Notes: a model not told the origin generated them from the sequence alone. A DNA stretch of 64,000 nt from Phascolomyces articulosus (GCA_025677815.1 JAIXMP010000020.1:496001-560000), one strand, 5' to 3'; shown: positions 9,531 through 25,300, counted from the stretch's first letter. Numbers and translations are program-made.

Positions 9531-11753
9531 GGCCTCTACTACAAGAAAATAATACCAACAAATTTGAAGGATATACGAGTAGAAATGGAGTGGGTTAATA
9601 TCCCGTTCAATATTCACCAGTATAAGGTTACGTATGTGGGTGTTATATCTCAAAGGTACATCTTAGGATTATATGAGTTTATTATTATACGGCATTTTAT
9701 TCACGGTTTATCTTATAAATTTGCATAGGATTATGTCTCCAATTTTTCGTCTTAAGATGCCCAAAAGGACAAAGGTTCCATTAGGAAATGAATCGACGAT
9801 ATTAATAAATGGCGAGGCACTTTTAAATTATTTCAAAAACAAACTTGTCTTTCACTACATAATTTTGGATAATTATGCTGTTTTTATCTATCATGTATTT
9901 TTTATACAAATAAAACATATTGAAATCCTTCAAAAATAAACGTATATCTATCCCACTGCTGCTGTAACTTTAGTAGGACTCACTTTTAATAAGGACAACA
10001 GGCTCACTATGATGGTTGATGCATAAATAATGAAGCTACTATAAGATTTGTCGTAAACACAAGTTAACAATAACAACAAGGTGACACACAGAGGGAAATG
10101 TCGATGATCATATTTGATCCAATGGATCTGTCATTTACGTTTTGATTATCTATCTATTCCTTTTATTATTGAGATCTACATTAGATATATATATTTAGTC
10201 ATTTTTTTAACAAAGACCTTATACTAAATAGGTCACATCTTAATACTTGTAGTAGTGATAGTAGTGGTATGCAATCATGCATCATCCAATTATTATCCCA
10301 ATAAACCATTTTGTGAAAAGAAAAATAGAGAAAGTAGTTTTAGTAGTAGATGAGGAAATTAGACATATGGAAAGGCAATATCACTATTATGAAAAGTAAT
10401 CCTATTATAAACACGAATTGCTGTTGATGTGAGTGATATCCTTATAATTTTTATGTAAAAGTACAACATGTACATGCTTCAACGTATCTTAGTTATCAAC
10501 GTGGTAGTTTTCTTATTATGAACCTGCAGAGAGAAACCTTAAATTATTACTATTATATCATATGGAAACTAAAATTATAATAAATCGTATGTTTTATATT
10601 AGAAATAGATTGATTTCTATATATAACGTATTTATATGACTAAAAGAACATTCTGTGGTTTTACTAATACTTAACCTTGTATGTCATTATGGATATATCG
10701 AAAAATAATAATAATAATTTGCCCCAAAATACGGGTTTTTCCCTTAATTTGATGACCTACATAAATTATTTTTATTTTAGATGGCGTGTTTTACAAAATG
10801 TTGCATTCAATCTATCTTTAGGAATAAGAAAAATACAGGGTATATGTTACTACATATACTAACGGGGCGAATAAAAGAAGATGATACTAGTACTACTACT
10901 TTATCTCTTTTTATTATTATTATAATCATGCAAAAAAAATATATAAGGTGTTTTCTCCGCACAAGTAGTCTTACGATGTTTTTCAAAAAATAAGATTATC
11001 ACCGAAACTATAATAGAAATTTCGCGCCAAATAAGAAAACGCGCATTATTTTGTGAACTTTACAATAAAAAATCATCGTCAACTAAAAAACAATGCATCA
11101 AAAAAAAACGCGACTTTTTTTTTTCTGTACGGGAAGTTCAGGAGCAATGTTACACGTTTCCTCCATTAAAAAGTTTACTACGACTTATATATTCTTCCCA
11201 TAGAAACGAAACAGTTTTAGCCATATCTGTTAAGAAAATGAATCCATCTCCGTCTCCTTTTGTTTCCATTGTCATGGTTTTTTTTTAATTTTTCTTTTTT
11301 GTATCTGATTAAAAAAAATAAACATGACGTTGATATTAAATAATAATAAATACATCATATGAAACATAATAACATTCGAAACGGAGGAGAAGGAGGATGA
11401 GGAGTTCTTCGTTGAATTGGAAAATGGTATGACAAAAGGAAAGACCTTTCTTTTGGCTGAATAAAAAAAAACATCGTTACAGTATGACGAAAAGGCGAAA
11501 CGAGACCGCATGATCATCGCGCGCCAAAAAAGAAGAGTTAAAGTTTTGGGGTGACAGGAAAACGCCTCCTCATTGCATTTTCATCTACTATCCATCATCA
11601 GTTAGTATCAGTATCATCATCATCATCAATAACAACAACAAACTCCTGCTTTTTTTTTTCTCCCTATTTTTTTTTTTGTCCCTGTCTCCCCCGAGAAGTT
11701 TACAAAGATGATAAAGAAAGAATGGATTACACAAAATGAAAATTTTTTTAAGG
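9531..11753. other. Gene-free spacer upstream of GAPDH
   Basis: The only longer frame (9673-9939) is Ile/Leu/Phe-rich and lacks splice signals or recognisable motifs. Bases 11000-11753 become purine/pyrimidine-tract-rich and probably belong to the GAPDH upstream region. I see no RNA gene. Confidence 0.45.
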
Positions 11754-11761
11754 TATAAAAA
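11754..11761 (+). promoter_or_regulatory. TATA box candidate for GAPDH
   Basis: TATAAAAA lies 428 bp before the GAPDH start codon and is followed by long C/T-rich tracts (11780-12000) typical of strongly expressed fungal genes. If transcription starts about 30-100 bp downstream, the 5' leader is some 300-400 nt, or contains an untranslated intron. Confidence 0.45.
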
Positions 11762-12188
11762 GGCTTCTTTAACTTGAACGCATCGTGTTCTCTTTTTCCT
11801 TATAACCAATTTTTCCTTTTTTCTTTTTTTCTTTTGGATTATCAACATTCAAAGAAAAAAAACCCTTCCAAGCAAACTTCAAACAAACAAACTTCTTTTA
11901 AGCAAACTTTTTTTATTTTCTATTCTTTTTCATTAAAGAATTTTAAATTTGTAACGACCTTTTCTTATTTATCAAAGAAATTATTTTAACGACCCTTTCC
12001 CTTTTTACGACACAAAAAAAAACTCTTCTGTAACGACCCCAGAAAAAAACCTTTTTACGAAACCAAACAAAAAAATTTCATATACGCCTTTTTTAAAAAA
12101 AAACTATACTCCTTTTTATAACACAAACAACAACAACATTTCTCTTTTAAACTCTTTTAACGAAACAAAAATAACAACTATATCAAAC

Positions 12189-13554
<1,366 letters not shown>

Positions 13555-14113
13555 AGTTTTCTCTTTTCTTTTATAATTTTTTTTTCTTTTATATATTATT
13601 TTAAATCACATTTCTTCTTTCATTAATTTCACAAATAACCTCAAATCAAACTATTACTTCTTCGTCTCCAATTTTCCCCTTTTATTCTTCTCTATTTAAC
13701 CGATTTCTTTCAACCAACAACAATTTCTCTCCTCTTTTTATTCAAACCTGAATTGCTTTTTGAGCAATCTTTTTTTCATTTAACAAATATGACCATCATC
13801 TGCACTGAGAAATCCTTTTGGATTTTTCCTACTTTTTGTTAAATTTTATGTTGTAGATTATTTTTTATTACTCATTTCTTTTTCATGCCCTGTCTATTTT
13901 TTCTCTCTCTTACAAAAACTCTCACTCTCACTCTCTCCCCTTTAACTTCTTATTTTTACATATTATTTTGTTCCTATGAGCAACACACATTTTTTTTTGT
14001 ATATGCATTTTTTTTCTTTCCAATTATCTAGTCGTAACCAGCGTGTACTTTTTATATACTATGTCTATATTTATACATAATAAAATAAAAAACAATCAAA
14101 AAAGCTATTAACT
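13555..14113. terminator. Shared 3' region of convergent GAPDH and SLH1
   Basis: The GAPDH and SLH1 stop codons face each other across 559 bp of T-rich, gene-free sequence. AATAAAATAAAA at about 14078-14090 is a likely polyadenylation signal for GAPDH. A hairpin-forming GAGAAATCCTTTTGGATTTTTC lies near 13808-13829. T-rich tracts read as A-rich signals on the minus strand. Confidence 0.4.
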
Positions 14114-17100
14114 TCATGAATCCAAATCAACCCGTGTCTCAAATTCTATATCCATTTGTTGATCTAGACCCAAATAACCATCACTAATGAGGTACAATGT
14201 GTAGCGATGTTTGCCAAGTCGTACAGGTGTATCGAATGATATATGGGTCGTTGCCTTGTTGGTCAATGTTTCGTTCGGTCCGTTTCTCATACTGATACGT
14301 TTTAATGCCAAAAGATCATCCGTTTCCGCATCACCCATGACCAACCACCATGATTCATATTGTGGTTTGGGGAATTTACCATACACTCGACCATCATGCT
14401 GATTAGATCCTTTCTTTTTACCCGAAGACGAAGCAACACGTTGAAGCTGGATCTGAATCTTGTAGTTTGTTTCAGGTATCAGATATGACTTTTTGGATTG
14501 AATCGTGGCTGTTACATCCATGACGGGTAAGCGTGAAACGACGCGTTGAATCTAATAATAATATATGTCAGAAAAATAGATGTGTTTTATATAATGATTC
14601 TTTTTTTTAAAAAAAAAACCTACCTCATTCACATTTTCAGTAGAAAGTCCGGATACTTTGCTAAAGATGTCCTTTATTTGCTTTTCTGAGAATTGTGTGA
14701 GTTCAGCCAAACAGTCCAATTTTTTGTTCTAAAGAAGAGAAACAAATCCGTCAGTTTTTTTTTTGACATTATAAATAAATAAACACACAAATAATATTTA
14801 CTCTGTATCGGATTTCTCGAAGCATTTTTGGTTTGATTTTTGGCAATGTCAACAAAGTTGATTCTTCAGGCCAATGGGCTTGTTTAATACATTGTAACAA
14901 GTTCATAATCTTCAAAGAGGTAGCTAAATAACCAGCATCAGCAGCAACATCAATCATAGCCTATAATATCAAATAAAAATGATGGTGAATAAATGTTATT
15001 CTTTTCACACTTTTTTTCATAATGAAACATAATAAGCTCTGTTTTTTCTTACCTGACAGAAACGGATGGTAGAATCTAAAACAGTGGTCTGATCCGTAAT
15101 ATAATCTGAAATGGGTAATTCCAATCTACAAATATGTGCCTGTGTCAAGACATAAGCCTTGGTCTGTGGGGTATGCATTTCACGGGCTCCCTTGACCTTG
15201 TATGGTATAAATTTCTCGATTTCAGAGTTCAATAAACTTTCGTTACACCGCACGGGTAATTCACCATATTCTGGTGTATTACTCATGATATCCAGAATTT
15301 CATCGATTTCCGAATCTCTGGTCAATTTTTGTCGATAATGTCGGACAGATTGATGGCGAAGATAATAGTACGACGCAATACGACCAGCTATCAATGGAAT
15401 CAGTTCGAAATCTTCCTCAATTTCAACACAATTGGATTCAGCTAAACGGTTGGTGACAGCGTTGATGGTATCTGACAAGAATGTATCTACGCCTTTTTGG
15501 GTCATATCATCCAATCCATAATAAGTTGGATTTTGTTGCAGTCGTCGATAAAAGTAAGTCCAAGTCAAATAATCCATGGCATCTTGTTTAGTTCTGATGG
15601 TGCCTGCTACAATTTCAGCATTGATATGGTCATCCATAAACTTGTGTAAACTGGATTCGACTGGGAAAGGTTCGTGTAAGAATTTCTTGAAAAAGTTCTT
15701 TTTACTATCCTTGACAAAGACACGGGCAATACCAGTGTTGTCGAATTGTGGACGACCTGCACGACCCATCATCTGTAACACGTCGGTAATCGGGTAGTCA
15801 GCATAACGATCGATCTTGTAGTTGAAATATTCGGTTCCCTTGATGACCACCAAATGAGCTGGTAAATTGACACCCCATGCTAAGGTGCTCGTGGCAATCA
15901 GGATTTGAATCTTGAACGTCAAATAAAGTTCTTCCACAATACGACGATCATCTTCAGTTAAACCGGCATGATGAAGACCAATGCCAAAAGCGAGTGCGTT
16001 TCTAAGAGATTCATCATGGACCCGATCCAATAGTAACTCGAGTTCATCATCCTCCATGCGTAACCATTGACGAGGATTTTCTTCCATACCACAATAGGCA
16101 ACTAAATCTTGAGCTGTAAGATGGGTTTGACGACGGGAAGAAACAAATACAATAACAGGTTGTGTAGGTGAATGTGTCTTGATTGCAGCATAGGTGGGTT
16201 TATTCATGGTCATCATACGGGGACAATAATGTTTGCCGGGGAAACCATCAATGTAAATCTCGAGTGGGACAGGACGAACAGAATGTCTAAAGTTGAACAG
16301 ACCCACTTTATCAATGCCGAGCCAATCCGCTAAATCGTGTGCATTGGCCAAGGCAGTCGAAAGACCCACAATACGAACTTTACGTTCTAATTGTGATCCA
16401 ATGTAGTTCATACGTGATACAATGACTTCGAGAATGGGTCCTCGGTCACTGCCCAGTAAATGGATTTCGTCAATAATCACACACGATACTTGTCTTACAT
16501 AGCTACGTGTCTTCCAACTACGACTGATACCATCCCATTTTTCAGGTGTAGTAATAATAATGTCTGCAGCTTCAATAGTCTTTAGATCCGGTGTCACATC
16601 ACCAGTCAATTCAACTAATTTCTTCTTCATGGGTCCCGTCAAACGTTTATTCCAATCAGCAACACGCTCTTTGACCAAGGCCTTCATAGGTGCAATGTAA
16701 ACAACCTTGGATCCAGGATTTTCTCGGAAAGCCCACCTATTAGAAATAATTTGGTGTACGTTAGAATATATTACCTTCCTCTCTCAATTCATTCGTTGTT
16801 ATTGTTTTTATTCACTTACCACATGGACAATTCAGCGGCCACTGTTTTACCAGAACCAGTAGGTGCACCGACAAGTGCATTATGGTCTGTATTGTATAAA
16901 GTGTGAAAGATTTGAGTTTGTACCGGATTAAAGTGAGTAAATCGTTTTGCACAAATTTCTTCAAGAACTTCATCTTGGAGTGCTGAAATAGGAAGTGGTT
17001 GAAGATCAAGTAAATCAGTATGCGGTGGCGTCAATTGAGGCAAAATCAAATGTTGGAACGAAACAGGTAAAATAGTCTCAGCACCTAACCAACGATCGGA

Positions 17101-20100
17101 TACGGCACGGATATAAATTTGTGATGGCAAAGGTTCAACAAGAGGCACAGTAAACATGATTTTGGTAGGTTCTCCAAGCATTTTTCGATGTAATAAAAAG
17201 TATTCTGAATAATAAATTTCGACATTTTCGGAATCCTCGGCCCAAATCCACCATGGTTCAACGGATCCATGAACACGTGTATTCCAAACAAAATCAGGTG
17301 TAATTGTTAACTCCACATTCAATACATTACGTGTGACAGGTGCGATACGAGCATCCAGCAACAACATGGGGAATTGATCCACACAACGAGCCAATGTTGG
17401 TCCCATACGTTTGTGATGCACGAGTTCACCTAATTCCAAAGGTTCCATATCCCGCATTTCTTCAATTGTCACTTCATGTGTACGTGCTTCCAATTTGTCA
17501 AGAATATCTGGAGGTAAACCCATTTGATGAAGCGGATGTTGGAAGGTCCACATTCGTTTTTCGATCGCCTTGTTGATGGATAAAAGAACATGAGCTGTGG
17601 GACCCCAATTTCGATTCAATGCAATTTCAAATAATGCACGAGCAATACGACCTGCATTTTGTGCAACATATGCACAGTCTGAAACCAAGGCAAAATCATC
17701 TACACGCGCATTTGAAATATACGTTTGCAAAAGAATATTGACTTTGCCGTGAGTAGAATCTGTACCACCCTATATATACATATTGATCCATTTTAAAATA
17801 AGAATAAATATAGTAATCACCATTAAAATTAATAATAATAAATTGGTCATCTTCCTTACCCTAATGTCACAGGCACATGCATTATCCAAAAGTCCCTTTA
17901 ACTCCTTATGTTCATTATCTCGAGATTTAATATTGTCGAATTCTGAACTCAAACTCATCATGGACAAAGCATCTGCTTCCGTCATACGTGGTTTCATAAA
18001 ATCATTAAAGATTTCAATACTGTTATGTCGAATGTAGAAATTAGATGCGATACGTCCGAGATCCTTTGGAGTGAGATATCCTGTATTTTCATCAAAGATA
18101 ATCATTTGACATTTGGCAAGACGACGTGCAGCCAAAACAATGATTTCATGACGTTTGCGACCAAGTAATGGATCTTCTGCAGGTTCAGCATGATCCATAC
18201 CATATACCATGGGATTCTTCTTCATGCGCACATAAAGATAAGTATAACTCAACCAGGTGACGGCTTCGTCAACATTGGTTACAGTACCAAGTGAAATTTC
18301 AGCATTCAAATTATCTGCAATGTGCTCAATAAACCTATTCAAAATTGAAAATATTAATATAATGGTCCTCCCTTTTATTATTATTGTGGTCCTCATCATT
18401 TACTTACTTTGATTCAATAGGATGCTGTTGCGTAATAGCTGAGATATAATGTCCCAAACGATCTTGAGTTGTCAAAATATAACCAACACCTTGAGATTCA
18501 TACTATATTAATGCATATGAAAAAGAATGGTTAGTATTACTCCCAAGATAAAACATCGTCGTCATGTATTCATTACTGTCATATTATTACCTGTGGACGA
18601 CCGGCACGGCCAAAGATCTGCAATACATCAAGAATAGATAAATCCACAAAACTACCTTTTTGAGAATCATACACTTGAGTTCCCTTGATAACAACAGCAT
18701 AAGCTGGCAAATTGACACCCCAAGCAAGTGTAGCAGTACAACAAAGAACCTAGATCATCATAAAAATGTGTTAAAAAGAAATATTCAAATCATCATCCAT
18801 GAATACCATGTATTTTTCCTCCTTCTTACCTTGAGTACACCATCCGCAAACATTCGTTCAGTCAAAGTACGATCAGAACGAAGCATACCAGCATGATGCA
18901 TACCAAAACCAAAATTAAACAGTTCCTTCAGCTCCTTATTTCTTGATTTGGCAACTTCTCGCTTGTAATTTGTAAATTTGGTCTCAAAGGTACAATCAAA
19001 GAATTCTAATCATTTTAAATATACATCAGATGAGTTGATTGTTTGGATCAATGATAAGAAAAAAAAGCAAAATATTATGTGTCTTACCGCCTAATCCTTC
19101 AGCTGCCACTTCTTCACGTAACATTTGTGCTGTTTTAACAGTTTCTTTACGTGCATGGACAAATACCATCACTTGATGGCCTTGTTGGACCAATTCAGAA
19201 ACCTTGTCAAAGCAAGCACGGTTCATTCGTTCTTTGGATGGTACAGAGTTAGGTTTACCCTTTATACCCAAAAAGTGTTGTTCAAGTGGTACTGGGCGGA
19301 AACCACCATCGAAGAAAAAGAGACCTTGATATGGATTTACTCTATATATAAAAAAAAAAGGGAGATAAGTATACTATCCATGTTGTCCCTCTCAAATAAA
19401 AAAAAAGACAAGATTTTTACCTTAGGAAATGTGCTACATCCAAATAATTAGGTAGTGTAGCGGATAAACCAACAATACGAATCAATGATTGACTTGATTC
19501 GACCTAACCAAAATGATATATAATATTAATATCTGCTGATATATAACATATCAAATAAAAAAAAAACATAGGAAAGCGATGATGATGATTATGTACCTGT
19601 CGCAATGTTCTAGCAATAATACTCTCAATGACAGCACCACGATCTTCGTGCAAAAGATGGACTTCATCAATAATTAAAAGTTTCACTTTCTATAGTATTG
19701 TCAAGTATGATATATACGTGTTAGTAATAATAATAATATGTGAGGTATATCAAAATAATGTTGCTATGGTACCTGTGCAAGTTCAGTATCGCCGGTTCCT
19801 TTTCGAGTAATTACATCCCACTTTTCCGGTGTTGTAACAATAAATTGAGTTTCTTGGATTTCGGCCTTAGTCAATTGCATATCACCCGTCAATTCTCGAA
19901 CACTGACACCAAGAAATTTAAGCCGTTTGCCCATTTTTTCTACAACTTCAGCAGCAAGCGCTTTCATGGGTGCAACATATACAATTTTGAATTCATCCAT
20001 GGCAATACTCAAGGTGGAACCATCAGGAGCTTCTTTGCTTGGTGGTGGATAACAATGTTGTGATAAGCAACGGAGGACTGTAAGCATAGCAACATCTGTT

Positions 20101-22076
20101 TTACCCTTGTATCCAAAAGAAGAAAACCATGATCAACGTTAGCATAAATCTAGAAAAAAGATGAAATAACACACCAAGAGAATAATAATAGCAAAAGATA
20201 CATACCGCACCCGTCGGAGCACACACGAGCATATTTTCGTTGGTTTCATAAGCGACAGGATAGACAATGGATTGGATACGATTAAGACTTTCATATGCCT
20301 AATTATAAAATGTGTCAATATTCACTTATTTCCATTCCTTTCAAATTATTAAAAAAATCGGATAATCCAATATATATCAACCAAATACCTTGAATGCACC
20401 TCTTGCAAGGTTATCCATTTCACTAATCAAGATACGTCGTTCACCTGTACGAATAGGTGCCACTTTGGGAACAGGAATAATGGTTTCTTCATAATCATTA
20501 TATTCTTCACGAACAGAACCAGCTGGTAAAGCAAATCGTGTTCCAAACATGGATAGGGTACCACTGGATTTAGCAGCTTGATATACATGCGGATACGTTT
20601 CTTCTTTTCTAGCCTATAAACATTTCATCGTCATTTTAGTATTTTTCTTTTCCTTTTTTGGATAATCTTTTTTTTTTTGCTCAAACCTTTAATCCAGTGC
20701 TTGCAAGTGGCCGTTCACTTGCAGACATCAATGCTTCTTCTCTTGCTTGACGTAAATCCAAAGTATCAAAACCTAAAATGGCCAATGATTTCTGTGTCTC
20801 ATCTATTTTGATTTGTTCAAGGTTTTAGTCAATAACTATTCATATCTCTTGTCGCTTTTGCTCTTTTTTTTAATAAATTAAAAAAAAACAAATCTAACCT
20901 GTTTCCCCTGATTTCTGAGCTTTCATAGCCTTCTTGTGTTCTTTTTGTAAGCGCTTTGCTTCTTTACGTTCAGCTTCAGATTGTACAGTGAATTGAGTAC
21001 CATAGGATGCGGCACCTCCGCTTCCTTTCTTATTTCCATGAGATTTGAAAGTTTCAGATGATTCAATATAAGCCGACTAAGTGGAAATAGAAAAAATGGC
21101 GATGAATCAATAATTTTTTTTCTGATAAATAATACATCCAAAAAGTGCTAAATTGCTGCAAATGTTGATTCTATACTGTAATTTACTTACTGTCATCATA
21201 ATAGTATCTACGATCTTTGAACGATTCATAATCAAGGTAGAGATCAAATCAAATGCATCAAAACCGAGTAAATCGATAAAAGCAGCTTGAATGCCATCGT
21301 CTAAGGAAAGAAAAAGAATTGTGAGCTTTTGTAAAAGGAAAACCTGTGTCAACCCTGTCCCCCATTAAAGAGATAAAATATACCATTATCATTCGAACGT
21401 AAAATAGTAAATACATTGACGCATAGTTGTTGAGGATTATCACCCGTATTATTAGATGCAATGTAATTATAACATTGTCTATATTGGGATAAAAAAAGAA
21501 AAAGGGTCAGATTTTGTTTTTTATCATCCCGCGCATTTTATTTCTGGTTTTTCATGCAAAAATATACTTACTGGAGAAGCCAGTTTTTATCAAATATCGC
21601 TCCTCCGAGATTATGTTCTTCATTTTTCACTGGTTTTGCCATAATCACTTTGGATGATGTTACAGTACGTTCATCTTCGATAGTTTCATGATCCAAAGAA
21701 ATGGGTGATTCAGGTGGATGGAATTCAATATCAGAGCCATATGTCAAAGCTACATATTAACCCAGTAATTTGTTGTCAAACCCGCGTCAGTAATAATAAT
21801 GATATGAAGAAAGATACTCTTGTCATAATAATAATAATATTAAATAACTTTACATGATATTGATTCTTCTGTTCCGTGTTCGTTTTTGTACTTTTCAACA
21901 AGTTGTTTAAAAGCATCGACGGATTGTTGAACCACTTTATGACCATCATACGACATTGTGAGTAGATCCGATGGCGATCCTGCTTTCTTTTTGCCTTTTT
22001 TATTATTGCCAGCATGAACACTCTTGACGAGTTGATGTAGCATACTACTAAACTCCATGCCAGTGGAAGTTGACAT
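14114..22076 (-). CDS. SLH1: Ski2-like tandem-cassette RNA helicase, Slh1/ASCC3 type
   Basis: This is the ribosome-quality-control trigger helicase that splits collided ribosomes. I assign 21 exons, high to low: 22076-21854, 21749-21572, 21478-21384, 21300-21191, 21076-20899, 20802-20687, 20613-20389, 20298-20206, 20105-19773, 19689-19597, 19503-19421, 19341-19088, 19005-18830, 18749-18591, 18502-18408, 18334-17860, 17769-16820, 16736-15053, 14960-14802, 14728-14624 and 14551-14114. They total 6222 nt, or 2073 residues, close to yeast Slh1 and human ASCC3. Cassette 1 has APTGAGKT (about 402-409), DEVH (525-528) and [10 protein letters not shown]. Cassette 2 has GAPTGSGKT (about 1266), DEIH (about 1368) and [10 protein letters not shown]. 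Each is followed by a Sec63-type domain, the last ending [27 protein letters not shown] and the LDQQ ending favour ASCC3/Slh1 over the spliceosomal paralogue Brr2. It is head-to-head with RQC2. Confidence 0.95.
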
Positions 22077-22314
22077 TGTTGAAACTTTGATAGAGAAAAA
22101 AAAAAAACTGAATTGAGTGTGTTGTTTTTTTTACGGCGAGCTGGAAGGTTCTTTTTATACTGAACCTACCGCAGCAATTATACGTACTACTGCGTACTTT
22201 TTTTTTCGATTACCGCAACAATTACAGAAGTTTAGCTTTTCGCGCGATCGTCTTTTTTTTTTTTTCTTTGTGTTAAAAAAATAGTCTTTTTGAATCAAAG
22301 GAATATATAAAATC
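22077..22314. promoter_or_regulatory. Bidirectional promoter between SLH1 and RQC2
   Basis: Only 238 bp separate the two start codons. The interval contains a direct repeat, TACCGCAGCAATTATA (22167-22182) and TACCGCAACAATTACA (22211-22226), 14 of 16 bases identical with starts 44 bp apart. It also holds a GTACTACTGCGTAC near-palindrome (22184-22197) and T tracts on both sides. No separate TATA box is clear for either direction. The repeat is a candidate shared activator site; that role is an inference. Confidence 0.6.
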
Positions 22315-25300
22315 ATGAAGCACCGTTTTAATTCATTGGATATCCGTGCGACCGTCAGTAACTTGAAAGAACGGTAAGTTTTAAATAATTTTATATATAC
22401 TCTATGGTATAAAGTTAGTCTGTATTCTCATAGAATATTCTACAAAGGTTGACAGGACTTCGACTCCAGAACATTTATGACGTGAATGCGAAAACGTTCT
22501 TGCTGAAATTTGCCAAAGTACATTGTTTTCATTGGAATTACAGAAATGGATGGGATTGAGAGAATGAGTATCAATGGAGGCACTTACATGTTTTTTTTTT
22601 CTATTGTTTTAGCCCGATGATAAAGAACTTGTGCTGATTGAGTCTGGTACACGTATTCATAGTACACAGTTTAGTCGTGAAAAGCATCAAACACCAACAC
22701 CTTTTTGTGCCAAGGTAACCTATTGATATATATATTTTCAAGCGAATCTTATTGTTGCTGACCGATTTTATCCAGATCCGTAAATATCTTCGAACACGTC
22801 GAGTAACGAGTATTCGTCAATTGGGTGTGGATCGTATTGTGGATTTTGAGTTTGCAGGTGGTGACAAGAGTTTTGGTTATCATATCATTGTTGAATTCTA
22901 TGCTGCGGTAAGATACATGAAGAAAGGAATCGAAGAAAGAGGAAAAAGTATGTATATACTCATCAGTTGCGAGGATCATCTTTATTTTAGGGTAACGTCA
23001 TTTTCACGGATGACAAATACAATATTTTGGCATTGTTGCGTGTAGTCAATACCGAAGATACCAAGATGGCTGTAGGTGAAGTGTATAATATTCAAACTGC
23101 TGTGTCCGATTTTACAAAGGTGGACCCTGAAAAGTTACAACAAGTGCTTCGTAATGCGGGACCGAAACATACTTTGAAAAAAGTGTTGACTCTCGCTTAT
23201 GGTAAATATTATATTTTTAAATTGAGGAGGGGATTTGCTTTTGAAATACGTATGGATGAGAGAGAGAGAGAGAGAGAGAAAAGACCAAAAGAAGAAAAAA
23301 AGCTCATCTTTTGTATGTTTTTGTTACTTTGTAGATTATGGTCCAGCCATGATGGAACATATTATTTTAAAAGCGGATCTTGATCCAAATATGAAAGCAG
23401 CAACGGAATTTGATAGTTCACTTGGTAAGGGAAAGGATTGTGTCATTGGAAATGGGTTGATGATTTGGTATTTGATTATGTTTTATTGAGATGAGTGGTT
23501 TTATTATTTATAGATTCACCCATGATGAAAGCTTTGATCCAAGCATTCCGTGAAGGTGATGAAATGGTGGAATCAACAAAGAATAACGTTCCTAAGGTAA
23601 TCAATAGGACTGAATAGATAAGCAGATGTATGGATTTAAGAAATATGGGTGCTAATGAAAGAAAATATAAATGGTATAGGGTTATATTATTTTACTCGAT
23701 GATGTAAAACCAAAGGAAGGAGAGGAAGATAATCGATTAGAAATGTAAGTAAAGATATATTGATTCAAAGAATAGCCTCGGATTTAACATTTATTACTAT
23801 GACAATTTAGTTATGATGAATTCCATCCTTACTTGTACAAACAATATGAATCTCGACCTTACAAAGAATTCAATACCTTTGATTCTGCTGTGGATGAGTT
23901 CTTTTCAGCTATTGAAGCCCAAAAGATTGAATTGAAAGCAAGAAATCAGGTAAAACACTCTTTTAAAGATATATGATGATTCTATATCAGCTTACTTATA
24001 CTCTATATGGCGGATTTGATAGGAAGAGGCTGCTATGAAGAAATTAGAAGCTGTAAGGAAAGAACAAGAGAATCGAGTGCAAGTACTTGTAGATCAACAA
24101 ACTACCAATGTTCGCAAAGCACAATTGATTGAACTTAACTTGGAAATGGTTGAAGCTGCTATTACAATTATTCGAAATGCTGTCGCAAGTCAAATGGATT
24201 GGCGTGATTTAAATGAACTTGTTGCTGAAGAAAAGAAACGAGGCAATCCCATTGCTGATATTATTCACGCATTAAAATTGGAAACAAATCAAATAACACT
24301 TCTCTTGACGTATGTATATGTTTGCCTATTTTATACTAGTTCCTATTTGAGAGGAGAGTACTTACTTGTTGTTCATATATATACAGTGATCCGGAGGAAT
24401 ATGATTCTGAAGAGAGTTTTGATGACAGTGACAGCGATAATGAAGAAGAAGAAAAGGAGGAAAAACCAAAGGCGGTAGTACCTCACAAAGTGGACGTGGA
24501 AATTGGATTAACTGCCTTTGCCAATGCACGTAAATATTATGATCAAAAGCGAAGCACAGCTAGCAAGCATGAAAAGACACTTAAGGCCTCTTCCAAAGCC
24601 ATGAAATCAGCTGAACGTAAAATCCGAAAAGATCTGAAGGATACCAAGATTACTACCACTATCAATAAGATTCGTAAACCTTTTTGGTTTGAAAAGTTCT
24701 TGTGGTTTATCTCCACAGAAGGTCATTTGATTATTGCTGGTAAAGATATGCAACAAAATGAAATGCTTGTCAAACGTTATCTCCAAAAAGGTGAAAAAAA
24801 AAAGAGTTCTTCTTTCAGAGTATTTTCGTTGGTTAGGTTTGTGTATTCTCTGGTTTTTTTTTCAGTTGCTAACATTTTTTTTAATGATAAACATAAAAAA
24901 AGATGATGTTTATGTACATGCTGATCTTCATGGTGCTGCCTCGGTTGTTGTGAAGAATAAACCCGAGAATGCTGGTAAACCGATCCCACCTAGCACACTT
25001 TTCCAAGCAGGTATTATGTCTGTATGTCAAAGTAAAGCGTGGGATGCAAAGATTGTCACCAGTGCCTATTGGGTTCATGCGGATCAAGTAAGAAAAATCT
25101 CGGTTTCCAATTATGATTGTTATTACGATTTTATGACGGATTTCGGATGTAACCTTTATGACATTTCTCTCTCTCTCTTTACGCCCCTTTCTAGGTTTCG
25201 AAATCTGCACCTACTGGTGAATATTTAACAACGGGTAGTTTCATGATCAGAGGCAAAAAGAACTTTTTACCTCCTGTTCAACTTGTTTATGGATTTGGTT

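Noticed and set aside
14114..22076. Identity as the spliceosomal helicase Brr2
   Set aside because: Both have tandem Ski2-like cassettes, but the [17 protein letters not shown] string, the C-terminal [10 protein letters not shown] and the N-terminal region match Slh1/ASCC3. The length of 2073 also fits Slh1/ASCC3.
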